NCBI GenBank assembly: GCA_964631125.1
Contig: CAZVYN010000056.1
Span: 1 to 29,330 of the forward strand
Origin: CAZVYN01 sp964631125
Lineage (GTDB): Bacteria > Eisenbacteria > RBG-16-71-46 > CAIMUX01
Reading direction: 5' to 3'
Length of the DNA stretch: 29,330 nucleotides
The notes below the pieces were generated by a model. It saw nothing but the letters and a program-made list of their open reading frames with translations. It was not told the origin of the DNA and did not search any database. Positions 7,360-16,487 of the stretch are shown piece by piece. The first letter of the stretch is position 1, and each line of letters starts with the position of its first letter. A program made the position numbers and the translations under genes.

Positions 7360-10300
7360 GGGCGCGAGGAGCATCGTTCGCGTTCTCGCCCTCTGTCTCA
7401 TGTTGCCCTTGGCGGCCGGCGCTCGATCCGCCGCCGCGCAGTCGGCGGCGCCGTTCGCGCGCGGCGCCGCGCTCTTCGACACCACATACTCCGCGGCGGA
7501 AACCGAGGTGCGGCTGTCGCCAACGACCGATTCGCTCTGGCTCTCGTTGCCGCAGGAGTGGGTCGATCCCCGCGCCTTCGCGCTCTCGCGCGGCGACACG
7601 TTGTTCGTGCGCGCCGTCGACTACCTGCTCGACGCGCGCAGGGGACGGATCCGTCTCCTGAAGCCTCGCGGCGGAGACCCGCCGCTCCTCGCGCGCTACC
7701 GCTTCTTTCCGGCGCCCGCCTCGCGGGAGGTCCGTCTGTATCGTCCAGCGGCCCCGTTCGACGCGGGCGACGCCCTAGGCGCCGCCTCGAGCGATTCCGT
7801 CTCGGTTGGTCTGGAGCGCCTCGTCCGAGTGACCCCAGGGGAACGGCGCCCGATCGACACGTCGCGGCTGCGTCTGGCGGGGAGCAAGACCTTCGCGATC
7901 GAGACCGGGACGCAGAAGGATCTCTCTCTCGATCAATCGCTCGATCTGACCGTGCGAGGCCAGGTGGGACGCGACGTGCAGGTGCGGGCAGTCCTGACCG
8001 ATCGGCAGAGTGGGCTCGCCGCCTCGGGATCGAGCGCCGCGCTCCAGGATCTCGATCGAGTCCTGGTCGAGGTCGAAGGTCCGCGCGCCCGGATGACGCT
8101 CGGGGATTTCGCGCTGGAAACGCCGCCCAGTGCGTTCGCGGCCGTGCGCCGTCAGTTGGAAGGAGCGAGCGCGGTCTACACCCCGCCGCGCAAGACGGCC
8201 TTCGGCGCCTTCGCGAACTCGGCCGGTCGTCTCACCCGTTTCGAGTTCCTCGGGGAGGACGGGAAGCAGGGCCCCTACCGTCTGGTGGCCTCGGTCGACG
8301 AAGGCGCGTCGACCCTGGTGGTCGGGAGCGAGCGTGTCACCCTCGACGACCGGCGGTTGGCGCGCGGCGAGTCGGACGACTACCTGATCGACTACGCCGA
8401 AGGAACGATCCGCTTCACCGCGCGTCGTCCGATCACGGCCTACTCGCGGATCGCGGTCGACTGCCAGGTCTCGGCCGACGACTACCGACGCAGCGTCACG
8501 CACGCCGGGGCCACCTTCGGCGCGCCGGTCACGACGGCGCCGACCGGAAGAGTGCTCGCGGTGTCGCCGGACGCTGCAAAGGTCGTCGCCGGACGAAGCC
8601 TGCGCGCGTTCGTGGTGACCGAAGGGGACGATCGCGGAGCGCCGCTCGGCCTCGCCCTCTCGGAGCGAGAGAAAACCGCGCTGCGGGCGGCGGGCGACAG
8701 CCTGACGGCCGACCTGGCGAGTGGAATCCAGTTCGTCGGTCCGGGACTGGGGGACTACGAACGCGTCGAGAGCGACACCGTGGCGACGCCGTTCTTCCGT
8801 TTCGTCGGCCGCGAAGCGGGCAGCTACGACGTCGCATTCCGATTCGTCGGCGCCGAAGAGGGCGACTACGCCGACACCACGACGGGAGCCGAAGGGCAAT
8901 ACTTCCGCTTCGTCGGCCGCGACCTGGGGGACTACGACGCGGGCCGCGAACTGCCGCGGCCGCAGTCGGCGCGTGTCCTGGTCGTGGCGGGCGATCTGGC
9001 GGCGACGGGGGACTGGAGGATCGCGACCGAAGTCGCCGTATCCGACTTCGACGCCAACACCTTCTCGTCTCGCGACGACGGCGACAATCAAGGGCTGGCC
9101 GCCGGCGCGCGCGTCGTCACACCGACCGTGCGGCTCGGCTCGAGCCGCGCCCGCGTGACCGGCGAGTGGCGCGAGGTGGGGCGTCGGTTCCGTCCTCTCG
9201 ATCGGATCGATCCGGCCTTCGACGCGTTGGACTGGAATGTGGACCCGCGGCGCCTGGAGCGAGGCGAGCGTCGAGGCGGTCTGGCCGCCGAAGTCGCCGA
9301 TTCCGGGCTGACCGTGAGGATCGGCGCCGAGTTGCTCGACAACCTGCGTGACTTCGAGGCGCGACGCGGCACGGTCGAATTACAGATGAGGCGCGGGCCG
9401 TTCCGCCTGCGCGAGCGATCGCTGGTCACACAGAGCGAGGACGCCGCCGATTCCCTGCGCCCGCGCGGTCTGCGCGCGACGCACGACGCCACGCTCGGCT
9501 GGGCAGTGCGCGCCTTCGAGGTCGAGACGCGCTACCGGCACGAGCGCACGCGGCGCGGCGACGGCGCGGCCCGCAGCGGCGACTACTTCCACGAGACCGG
9601 TCTTCGCGTCTCGCGCTCGGCGGGACGATGGAACGGAGGCATCGACTGGGGACGCCGGGAGAGTTGGCGGTGGTCGGACGGCGCCGCGCAGCGGAGCGAT
9701 CTCGGCTCCACCTGGACGGTCGATCTCGACGGGGCCTCTCCCGGCGGTCGCTCGCTCGGTCTCGGCTATGTCTTGCGCCACTTCCAACCGCGCGGGGCGG
9801 CCGAGCAGACGCGCCATCTCGGTCGCGCGCAATGGGCGCTGCGCGAGTTCTCCGAGGCGATCGTGCAGGAAGGTCGGCTCGAGGTGTCGACGTCGGAGCA
9901 ACAGGATCGCCGCAAGGAGATCGTCTTCGTCGGGGAGGGACTCGGGCACTACGACGAGCAGGGCGTTTACCAAGGGATCGGGGACTACGAGGTCTTCTAC
10001 TTCGATCGCACGGATGAACGGCTGGTGCAGCGCGTCGACCTGGGCCTGCGGACCGAACTCGATCGCGGACGCGCCGCCGCCGGCGGGGTCGGCGAGCGTC
10101 CCCGCGGCGTCTGGGGCACACTCCGCGTCGTGCACTATTGGACGGCGTTGATCGAGTCCGAGCGGACGGCGCAGCGGTTCTTGCGGGCCCTGCCGGAACT
10201 GCTCCTCGGACGCATGTCGGCGCCGCGCGCGTCGGTGCAACAGCGGCTCGATCTCTCGGCGTTGCCTTCGGCCCGCTTCGTCTCGCCGCGCCTTCGTCTG

Positions 10301-10867
10301 GAGGAGCGACGGACCTTCGGCGAACTCGGAGTCGACTCACGCGAGGCGGGCGTCACTCGACTCGCGGCCATCCGCAATCGCGCCAAGCCGACGCCCGCCT
10401 GGAGCGTCGATCTCGAGCAAGAATGGGATCGCGAGACGCGCGAGTTGCAGGATCTCGAAGGCGCCGTCACGGGCGAGGCGAGCGGCTGGTCGTCCCGGCG
10501 GCTGCGGCTCGAGCAGCGATTCGACCTGGGTCGAGGCGTCTCGCTCGGACTCGACCTCGGGCGGCGCCTTCGCGACCGTCTGGAGAGTGAGGAACGCGCG
10601 CGGATCTGGGAGGCGACCCCGAGCGCGCTCTGGACCGGCGCCGCGCGCACTCGAGTCGAGTTGCGGGCGACGCGCCTCTCGGTCGATCGAGAGAACGGTG
10701 TGGCGCGGCCCGACCGCACGCTGGAACGCTCCGGATGGACGTCGCGGCTGCTGGCGACGGTGCGCCTCGGCGCCAGCTTCGATCTCTCTTCCACGCTGCG
10801 CGAGACGCGGCCCGACGAGGGTCGCACGATCCGAGATGCTCGCGTCGAACTCCGGGCGTCGTTCTGA
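7337..10867 (+). CDS. Large beta-rich surface or outer-membrane protein with FVGxxxGxY repeats
   Basis: A 1176-residue protein. GTG 7337 (overlapping the previous gene by 23 bases) is the nearest start that keeps a full signal peptide (to about residue 34, ending SAAA); ATG 7400 would remove most of it. The start is uncertain because no good ribosome-binding site precedes it. Beta-rich modules fill the first half, with YLIDYAEGTIRF at 349-360 recalling motifs in large gliding and secretion surface proteins such as SprA. FVGxxxGxY begins at residues 466, 489, 503, 525 and 864. The second half alternates Arg/Glu with Leu, and the end (LRASF) carries a terminal Phe as in outer-membrane barrels. 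At half SprA's size it should not be called SprA. The Omp85 gene follows one base after its stop, so it may be a substrate or partner. Confidence 0.65.
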   Translation: MRSNLESEGARSIVRVLALCLMLPLAAGARSAAAQSAAPFARGAALFDTTYSAAETEVRLSPTTDSLWLSLPQEWVDPRAFALSRGDTLFVRAVDYLLDARRGRIRLLKPRGGDPPLLARYRFFPAPASREVRLYRPAAPFDAGDALGAASSDSVSVGLERLVRVTPGERRPIDTSRLRLAGSKTFAIETGTQKDLSLDQSLDLTVRGQVGRDVQVRAVLTDRQSGLAASGSSAALQDLDRVLVEVEGPRARMTLGDFALETPPSAFAAVRRQLEGASAVYTPPRKTAFGAFANSAGRLTRFEFLGEDGKQGPYRLVASVDEGASTLVVGSERVTLDDRRLARGESDDYLIDYAEGTIRFTARRPITAYSRIAVDCQVSADDYRRSVTHAGATFGAPVTTAPTGRVLAVSPDAAKVVAGRSLRAFVVTEGDDRGAPLGLALSEREKTALRAAGDSLTADLASGIQFVGPGLGDYERVESDTVATPFFRFVGREAGSYDVAFRFVGAEEGDYADTTTGAEGQYFRFVGRDLGDYDAGRELPRPQSARVLVVAGDLAATGDWRIATEVAVSDFDANTFSSRDDGDNQGLAAGARVVTPTVRLGSSRARVTGEWREVGRRFRPLDRIDPAFDALDWNVDPRRLERGERRGGLAAEVADSGLTVRIGAELLDNLRDFEARRGTVELQMRRGPFRLRERSLVTQSEDAADSLRPRGLRATHDATLGWAVRAFEVETRYRHERTRRGDGAARSGDYFHETGLRVSRSAGRWNGGIDWGRRESWRWSDGAAQRSDLGSTWTVDLDGASPGGRSLGLGYVLRHFQPRGAAEQTRHLGRAQWALREFSEAIVQEGRLEVSTSEQQDRRKEIVFVGEGLGHYDEQGVYQGIGDYEVFYFDRTDERLVQRVDLGLRTELDRGRAAAGGVGERPRGVWGTLRVVHYWTALIESERTAQRFLRALPELLLGRMSAPRASVQQRLDLSALPSARFVSPRLRLEERRTFGELGVDSREAGVTRLAAIRNRAKPTPAWSVDLEQEWDRETRELQDLEGAVTGEASGWSSRRLRLEQRFDLGRGVSLGLDLGRRLRDRLESEERARIWEATPSALWTGAARTRVELRATRLSVDRENGVARPDRTLERSGWTSRLLATVRLGASFDLSSTLRETRPDEGRTIRDARVELRASF

Positions 10868-10868
10868 G

Positions 10869-12590
10869 ATGCGCCCGAGCGCCGTGTCGATCGCGGTCTG
10901 CTTCGTCCTCTGGGCCGTCGGCGTCGGCGTCGCCATCGGCGGAGGCGCGGCCGTCGCGCGCGCCGAAGTGAGCTGGTCGTGGGACGAGATCACGTTCGTC
11001 GGGGGAGATGGGGTCAGCGCCCGCGACCTGGCGCAACGCACGCGACGAGAGGTCGGCGGCGCCGGGACGACGCTTCGCGCGCTGCGCGCCTCGTTGCCTC
11101 GGGTGGTCGGCGGGCTGGCGAGGGAAGGGCGGCTCGAGACCGCCGTGCGCCTGGAGAGCTTCGACGCGGCGCCGCCGAGAGTGCGTGTCGTGCGAGCCCC
11201 GCGCGCGCTGTGGGACGAACCGACGGTGCTCCTCCTCGGCGCCTCCGTCGATACGCTTCGACTGAGCCGAGCGACGGCCTCGTTGCGCGCGCTCCGCGGC
11301 CAGGCGTTCGAGCCTGACGCCTTGGAGCGACGGCTGGCGCGGTGGACCGGCGAGGCGGCCGAGAGCGGATTTCCCTTCGCGGTCGCCACCGTCGAGAGCC
11401 TGCTGGTGCGAGACGGGCGAGTCGTCTCCGGCCTCCGCCTCGACCTCGGTTCCGCCGCGGTCGTGCGAGACGTGGCCTTTCCAGGTCGCCGGGCGACGCG
11501 CGAAGCGCATCTGCTGCGGTTGATCGGATTCCGTGAGGGGGAGCCGTTCGTCGCCTCGCGGTGGGAGGCGCGGCAGCGGAGACTCGTTCGCTCCGATCTG
11601 TTCCGAACGGTCGGCGATCCCGAACTCTCGCGCGGGACGGACGGACACGTGCGCGTCTCGCTCGCCCTGCAGGAGCGACGCACGAATCGCATCGAGGGCG
11701 CTCTCGGTTATGACGGGACCTCGCGCCGGTTGAGCGGGGCGCTCGCCCTCGAGCTGGGCAATCTCTTCGGCACGGGCCGTCGCTTCGCGCTCCGGTGGGA
11801 TCGTCCGCGGACGAGCGAGCGGCGCCTGCGCGTCGGCTACCGCGAGCCGCTCCTGCTGGGGACGCCGCTCGCCGCGGAGATCTCGCTCGCACAAGAGGTG
11901 CGCGACTCGACGCTCGATCGCGCGCAGGCGGACGCGAAGCTGGAGGCGCCTCTCGGCGCCGACTTCGTCGTCACCGCCGGACTGGAGTACGAGCGCGCCA
12001 CGCTCGGGCTGGCGCCGGCGGAGCTGCGCCGTCGCTCCGGCACGCTCGTCGGGGTGCTCTGGGACCGCCTTCGCCCCGATGCTTTCGTCGGCTCACGGGT
12101 CGAACTCGTGGCGCGGAGTGCGCGGGTGCGCGTGAGACCCCCGGGCGAGGCGACCCGCTCGGTCCGATTCGATCGCGCGGAGTTCTCGGCCGAACGGTAC
12201 CTCCGTCCGGCCGGGCTCCTCGCGCGCGCCCGAGTCACCGCGGCCGGGATCGCCGGAGAGTCGAGTTGGAGCGAGGTCGAGGCGTACCGCGTCGGCGGTC
12301 CGCGCACGCTGCGGGGGACGGCCGAGGAGTCGCTCTTGTTGCGTCGCTTCGCCTTCGCCCAGATCGAGGCCGGGGCCGAGTTGGCGGGAGAGGGGTTCGC
12401 CTACCTCTTCGTCGACGCCGGCTGGACGCGGGAGATCGGTGGGAGCGCCCGCTCGGTCCGCCGCGCGGCCTACGGCGCGGGTCTCCGCAGCGAGAGCGAG
12501 AGTCGCACCGTCCAGGTCGACTTCGGTCTGCCCGGCGGGGCGAGCTTCGGCGAGGGTCGGCTGCATCTCTCGTTGGAGTCGCGATTCTGA
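10869..12590 (+). CDS. Omp85-family outer-membrane assembly protein (TamA/BamA-like)
   Basis: A 573-residue protein, close to the length of TamA (577 in E. coli). A signal peptide covers residues 1-36. POTRA-like modules follow (for example WDEITFVGGDGVSARDL, then VVRDVAFPGRRATREAHLLR), up to about residue 275. The C-terminal part is a 16-strand-type barrel. The conserved loop motif is present as GGPRTLRG, corresponding to GG..xVRG[FY] of BamA/TamA, but with Thr where an aromatic is usual. The protein ends SLESRF. Family members insert beta-barrel proteins into, or translocate proteins across, the outer membrane. It begins one base after the large surface protein gene, so a dedicated assembly role for this operon is likely but unproven. 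Short POTRA content makes BamA itself unlikely. Confidence 0.83.
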   Translation: MRPSAVSIAVCFVLWAVGVGVAIGGGAAVARAEVSWSWDEITFVGGDGVSARDLAQRTRREVGGAGTTLRALRASLPRVVGGLAREGRLETAVRLESFDAAPPRVRVVRAPRALWDEPTVLLLGASVDTLRLSRATASLRALRGQAFEPDALERRLARWTGEAAESGFPFAVATVESLLVRDGRVVSGLRLDLGSAAVVRDVAFPGRRATREAHLLRLIGFREGEPFVASRWEARQRRLVRSDLFRTVGDPELSRGTDGHVRVSLALQERRTNRIEGALGYDGTSRRLSGALALELGNLFGTGRRFALRWDRPRTSERRLRVGYREPLLLGTPLAAEISLAQEVRDSTLDRAQADAKLEAPLGADFVVTAGLEYERATLGLAPAELRRRSGTLVGVLWDRLRPDAFVGSRVELVARSARVRVRPPGEATRSVRFDRAEFSAERYLRPAGLLARARVTAAGIAGESSWSEVEAYRVGGPRTLRGTAEESLLLRRFAFAQIEAGAELAGEGFAYLFVDAGWTREIGGSARSVRRAAYGAGLRSESESRTVQVDFGLPGGASFGEGRLHLSLESRF

Positions 12591-12616
12591 GTCGGGCGCC
12601 CACGGAGCCTCGGCCC

Positions 12617-12625
12617 TGCTAGAGT
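12617..12625 (+). promoter_or_regulatory. Candidate extended -10 element before the parvulin gene
   Basis: In the 85-base gap after the Omp85 gene, tgctagagt contains TAGAGT (12620-12625) with a TG two bases upstream, as in extended -10 promoters. There is no recognisable -35 box. The gap ends with ggaaagg, a ribosome-binding site. The parvulin gene may therefore have its own promoter as well as read-through from the operon. Evidence is weak. Confidence 0.25.
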
Positions 12626-12675
12626 CCGCGGGCGAATCACTCAGACCTCTCCTCGGAAAGGAACAGAACATCCCG

Positions 12676-14436
12676 ATGCTCCGTTCGCGTCTCCTCGATC
12701 GCGGGCTCGCCGCGCCGCTCCTCGTCGCTCTCGCTGGTGCACTCTTCTCGCTGCCCGCCTGCGCGCCCGACTCGCCCGACACCGTCGCCTCGATGCGCGG
12801 ATTCCGTCTCGACAAGGCGACCCTGCAGAGCGAGTACGAGCGCGCGAACGGGGAGGGGAGCTGGGTCGGCGCGACAACGGAGCAGCGCCGTGAGATGGCG
12901 GAGTTGTTGGCCAAGAAGGAGATCCTCCTGCGCCTGGCCAAGGAAACCTGCCCGCAACCCGACTGGATGCGCGCTCGCTTGAACCGAGTCGCGTACGAGA
13001 AGAACCTCCAACAAGAGCTGGTCGAGGTGCAGCGCAGTCGTCTGCGCATTCCTCCGGAGGAACTGACGGAGCAGAAGCGTCTGCTCTTGCGCTCGGCGCG
13101 CGCGCGCCTCGCCACGATGCAGGACTCGGTCGCCGCGGCCGCCGCCTGGGAGGCGGTCCAGAGTGGGAGCGACTTCGACCAGATCGTCGAGCGGTACGCG
13201 GCGTTCGATTCGCGTCCCACCGTTGTCCCGGGGACACGTGTGGTGCACGAAGTCGACATCGCGGTCACCAGCGGTCTCCCGGCGGCGTTGATCAGCGCCA
13301 CGTTGCAGAAGGACCTGGCGGTGGGGGCGATCTCCGAGCCGGTCCGCACGAAGCAGGGCTTCCTCATGAGCGAGATCCTCGAGTACCGACCCCTCGATCT
13401 CACGACCGACCCGGCGCTGGAGACGCGGATCACCGACGCGTTGACGACCCAAGCGTATCGGCAGCGCACGACGCACTTCTTGGACAGCCTTCGCACGGCG
13501 TCGGGGCGGAAGGTCTATCCGCAGGCCACGCCGATCGTCCAGGCCGGCATGCGGGCGCACTGGGACTCGCTGGAGGCGGTGACGGAAGCCGGCACGCGCG
13601 TCAACTTCCGCCATCTGCCGGCCCCGACCTGGCGTTTCGAGGACGAGGCGGGTCTTGGTCCCGCCGTCGACCTCTTCGGCAAGACCTACTCGGCGCGCGA
13701 GTTCATTGCCACGCTCGGCGATGTCGATCTGGACTTCTGGCCGACGACGGGAGATACACAGCGCATTCGCACTCAGATCGAGAATCGGCTCACCCGCCTG
13801 ATGTGTGAGCTGGAGGCGCGGAAGCTCCGAGTCGATCAGCGCCCCGCTTTCCGCGAGCGTCAGCGACGTCCGGAAGAGTTGGGTCTCCTTGATCAACTGC
13901 GTGAGACCTTGGTCGCGCGGCAGCAGATCTCCGAGGCTGACCTCCAGGAGGCCTTCGCCGCCGAACCAGGGCGCTTCGTCAGCGGGGACCGCATGGCCTT
14001 CGGCCAGCTCCTCTACCCGCCGAGCGAAGAGGCTCGGGCGCGCGCCGTGCGCGAGCGCCTGGTGAACGGCGATGCGAGGCTCTGGTACGAGTTGGGGCCG
14101 CAGGAGGAGGCGGCGGTCGGCGGAAGTTTCGATCCGGACGGAGAAATGGTCGACGTCAAGGAAGTGCCGACCGATCGCATCGGCATCAGCGCGCATCAGG
14201 CGGCGTTTCCGCTCCAACCGGGGCAGTTCTCGCAGGTCTTCAAGACGCCGAAAGCGTGGGGAATCGTCCGTGTCTCCCAACGCGGCGGTCCGGTTCCCTT
14301 GACGTTCGAGCAAGCGCGCGAGCGGCTTCGCACCGAGCTCGCGACGCGGCGAACCGACGAAGAGGTCGAGAGCGCGGTTCAGACGAAGTGGACGGCGAGC
14401 AAGTTCAAGCTGTACGAGGAGCGTCTGGCGGACTGA
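12676..14436 (+). CDS. Periplasmic peptidyl-prolyl isomerase lipoprotein with two parvulin-like domains
   Basis: A 586-residue protein with a lipoprotein signal (lipobox LPAC, Cys29). The N-terminal helical region (YERANGEGSW onward, about 50-140) looks like a SurA/PrsA-type chaperone module. A first parvulin-like domain (about 140-245) includes FDQIVERYA and VGAISEPVRTKQGFLMSEI. A second (about 425-555) includes GGSFDPDG, FPLQPGQFSQVFKTPKAWGIV and a closing VSQRG. Such proteins chaperone unfolded outer-membrane proteins or catalyse proline isomerisation; which domain is active cannot be told here. Placement after an Omp85 gene and a large barrel-like protein fits an outer-membrane biogenesis role. 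The ATG has ggaaagg about 14 bases upstream. Its last 32 bases overlap the end of ligA on the other strand. Confidence 0.82.
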   Translation: MLRSRLLDRGLAAPLLVALAGALFSLPACAPDSPDTVASMRGFRLDKATLQSEYERANGEGSWVGATTEQRREMAELLAKKEILLRLAKETCPQPDWMRARLNRVAYEKNLQQELVEVQRSRLRIPPEELTEQKRLLLRSARARLATMQDSVAAAAAWEAVQSGSDFDQIVERYAAFDSRPTVVPGTRVVHEVDIAVTSGLPAALISATLQKDLAVGAISEPVRTKQGFLMSEILEYRPLDLTTDPALETRITDALTTQAYRQRTTHFLDSLRTASGRKVYPQATPIVQAGMRAHWDSLEAVTEAGTRVNFRHLPAPTWRFEDEAGLGPAVDLFGKTYSAREFIATLGDVDLDFWPTTGDTQRIRTQIENRLTRLMCELEARKLRVDQRPAFRERQRRPEELGLLDQLRETLVARQQISEADLQEAFAAEPGRFVSGDRMAFGQLLYPPSEEARARAVRERLVNGDARLWYELGPQEEAAVGGSFDPDGEMVDVKEVPTDRIGISAHQAAFPLQPGQFSQVFKTPKAWGIVRVSQRGGPVPLTFEQARERLRTELATRRTDEEVESAVQTKWTASKFKLYEERLAD

Positions 14437-16465
14437 CCTCGGCGCCTTCGAGCAGTTCGGCGAACGCCGCTTCGTCCAGCACGATCAAACCGAGCGCGCG
14501 CGCCTTCTCCAGTTTCGAGCCGGGATCGGCGCCGGCGACGACGTAGTCGGTCTTCTTGCTCACCGAACCGACCACCCGTCCGCCTCGGCGCTCGACCTCC
14601 GCCGCCGCCTCGTCGCGGGTCCAGCCGATCAGGGCGCCGGTCAGGACGAAGCTCTTTCCGCTCCACGGCAGCGCCGCGGGCGGCGCGCTCGGTTCCTCGG
14701 GCGTCGTCTCCAACGGCGCGACTCCCCGCTCCGCGAATCGCTCCAGGAGAGCGGTCGTCTCCAGCCGTGCGAAGTAGTGCGTGACCGACGCCGCGATCTC
14801 CTCGCCGACGCCGTCGATGGCGGCGACTTCTTCGGCCGTCGCCGAGCGCAGACCGGAGAGCGCGCCGAAGCGTCGGCCCAGCCGTTTGGCCACGGTGGCG
14901 CCGACGTGTCGGATCCCCAGCGCGACGAGGAATCGAGCGAGCGGCGGCCGGCGACTCGCCTCGAGCGCGGCCACGACGTTTTCGGCCGATTTCTCGCCCA
15001 TCCGATCCAACTCCGCCAGCGTCGCGACCTCGAGGCGATAGAGGTCCGACGGATCGACGACGAGCCCACGTTCGACCAACTGATCGACGAGAGACTCGCC
15101 GATCCCTTCGATGTCCATCGCCCCGCGCGCGACGAAGTGGAGGATCTGGCGTCGCCGCTGCGCCGGACAGTGCTCGTTGACGCAGCGGATCGCCACCTCG
15201 CCTTCTGCGCGCACCAGCGGCTCGCGACACTGCGGACAGCGCTCCGGAAAGACGAAGGCCTGCTCCGATCCGTCGCGCCGTTCCGTCAAGACACGGGTGA
15301 CCTTCGGAATGATCTCGCCCGCCTTCTCGATCCCGACCCAATCGCCCACGCGGACGCCGAGCCGGGCGATCTCGTCGGCGTTGTGCAGCGTCGCGCGCTT
15401 GACCACGGTTCCCAGGAGCTCGACCGGCGCGAGGTGAGCGACCGGAGTGACCGCGCCCGTGCGGCCCACTTGCACGGAGATCTCCTCCACCTGCGTGATC
15501 GCCTCGCGCGTCTCGTACTTGTAGGCGACCGCCCAGCGCGGCGATTTGCTGGTGACTCCGAGCCGCGACTGCGCCTCCAACCGGTCGACCTTCAGCACCA
15601 TCCCGTCGGTCTCGTAGTCGAGCGCGAATCGCCTCTCGCGCCACGCATCGCAGTGCGTGAGTGCGCCGTCGACGCCCTCGGTCACGGCGTAGTGCGGTTC
15701 GACGGGGAAGCCGGCGCGGAGGAGCCACTCCAGCGTCTCGCGGTGGGTGGCGAAGCCGAGCGAAGCCGGATCGGCCACGGCGTAGGCGAAGAAGCGCAGC
15801 GGACGCCGCGCGGTCTCGCGCGAGTCGAGCAGCTTGAGCGTTCCGGCGCAGGTGTTGCGGGGATTGGCGAAGAGTTTCTCTCCCGCCGCCTCTCGCTGTG
15901 CGTTCCAGGCGACGAAAGCGGAGCGAGGGATGTAGCACTCGCCGCGCACCTCGATCTCTCGCGGCGCCGAGACCGTCTCGGGCAAGCGGAGCGGAAGGCC
16001 GCGCACGGTGCGGAGATTCTCGGAGATGTCGTCGCCCTGAGCGCCGTCGCCCCGAGTCAGTCCCACCGCGAAGCGCCCCTCCTCGTAGCGGAGGGCGACG
16101 GCGACGCCGTCGATCTTGAGTTCGGCGACGTAGATCACCGGATCGTCGGACGCGAGTAGCTTGCGCACGCGCGCGTCGAACTCGCGGACTTCCTCCTCGG
16201 AGTAGGTGTTGGCCAGGCTGAGCATCTCGCGCGAGTGCGGCAGACTGCGAAATGCGGAGAGCGGCGCGCCGCCGATCCGGCGGGACGGGCTGTTCGGATC
16301 GACGAGCGACGGATGGCCCGCCTCCAGTTCGATCAGCTCTCGCATCAAGCGGTCGTACTCGCGGTCGGAGATCTCCGGTCGCGCTTCCACGAAGTAGAGG
16401 CGATCGTGGCGCACGAGGTCGCGGCGGAGCTCGGCGACTCGCGTGCGCGCAGTCTTCAGGTCCAA
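14405..16465 (-). CDS. ligA: NAD-dependent DNA ligase LigA
   Basis: A 686-residue protein of normal family length, complete from the Ia domain to BRCT. The adenylation motif ELKIDG carries the nucleophile Lys117 (Lys115 in E. coli). GDGAQGDDISEN, ANPRNTCAGTL and YETDGMVLKVD are further nucleotidyltransferase signatures. Zinc-finger cysteines are at 410, 413, 428 and 433. Helix-hairpin-helix repeats follow (for example DIEGIGESLVDQL and IDGVGEEIAASV), then a BRCT domain near 598-675. It seals nicks during replication and repair using NAD. The start is a TTG (complement of 16463-16465) chosen by alignment of VAELRRDLVRHDRLY with known N-termini; no strong ribosome-binding site is visible. It lies 22 bases after the Omp28-like gene, so is probably the last gene of that operon. 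Confidence 0.97.
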   Translation of the reverse strand: MDLKTARTRVAELRRDLVRHDRLYFVEARPEISDREYDRLMRELIELEAGHPSLVDPNSPSRRIGGAPLSAFRSLPHSREMLSLANTYSEEEVREFDARVRKLLASDDPVIYVAELKIDGVAVALRYEEGRFAVGLTRGDGAQGDDISENLRTVRGLPLRLPETVSAPREIEVRGECYIPRSAFVAWNAQREAAGEKLFANPRNTCAGTLKLLDSRETARRPLRFFAYAVADPASLGFATHRETLEWLLRAGFPVEPHYAVTEGVDGALTHCDAWRERRFALDYETDGMVLKVDRLEAQSRLGVTSKSPRWAVAYKYETREAITQVEEISVQVGRTGAVTPVAHLAPVELLGTVVKRATLHNADEIARLGVRVGDWVGIEKAGEIIPKVTRVLTERRDGSEQAFVFPERCPQCREPLVRAEGEVAIRCVNEHCPAQRRRQILHFVARGAMDIEGIGESLVDQLVERGLVVDPSDLYRLEVATLAELDRMGEKSAENVVAALEASRRPPLARFLVALGIRHVGATVAKRLGRRFGALSGLRSATAEEVAAIDGVGEEIAASVTHYFARLETTALLERFAERGVAPLETTPEEPSAPPAALPWSGKSFVLTGALIGWTRDEAAAEVERRGGRVVGSVSKKTDYVVAGADPGSKLEKARALGLIVLDEAAFAELLEGAEVSPPDAPRTA

Positions 16466-16487
16466 CTTCGTCCCAGCAGAGGTCGCC

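Noticed and set aside
7356..7661. GTG at 7356 overlapping the propeller gene's stop as GTGA, as the start of the next gene
   Set aside because: This start opens a different frame that runs only 101 codons and gives an Arg/Ser-rich product, while the adjacent frame continues as the large surface protein. The neat overlap is a coincidence here.
7775..9091. A 438-codon minus-strand frame inside the large surface protein gene
   Set aside because: The plus-strand frame has a signal peptide, beta modules and the FVG repeat, while the antisense product has no recognisable features.
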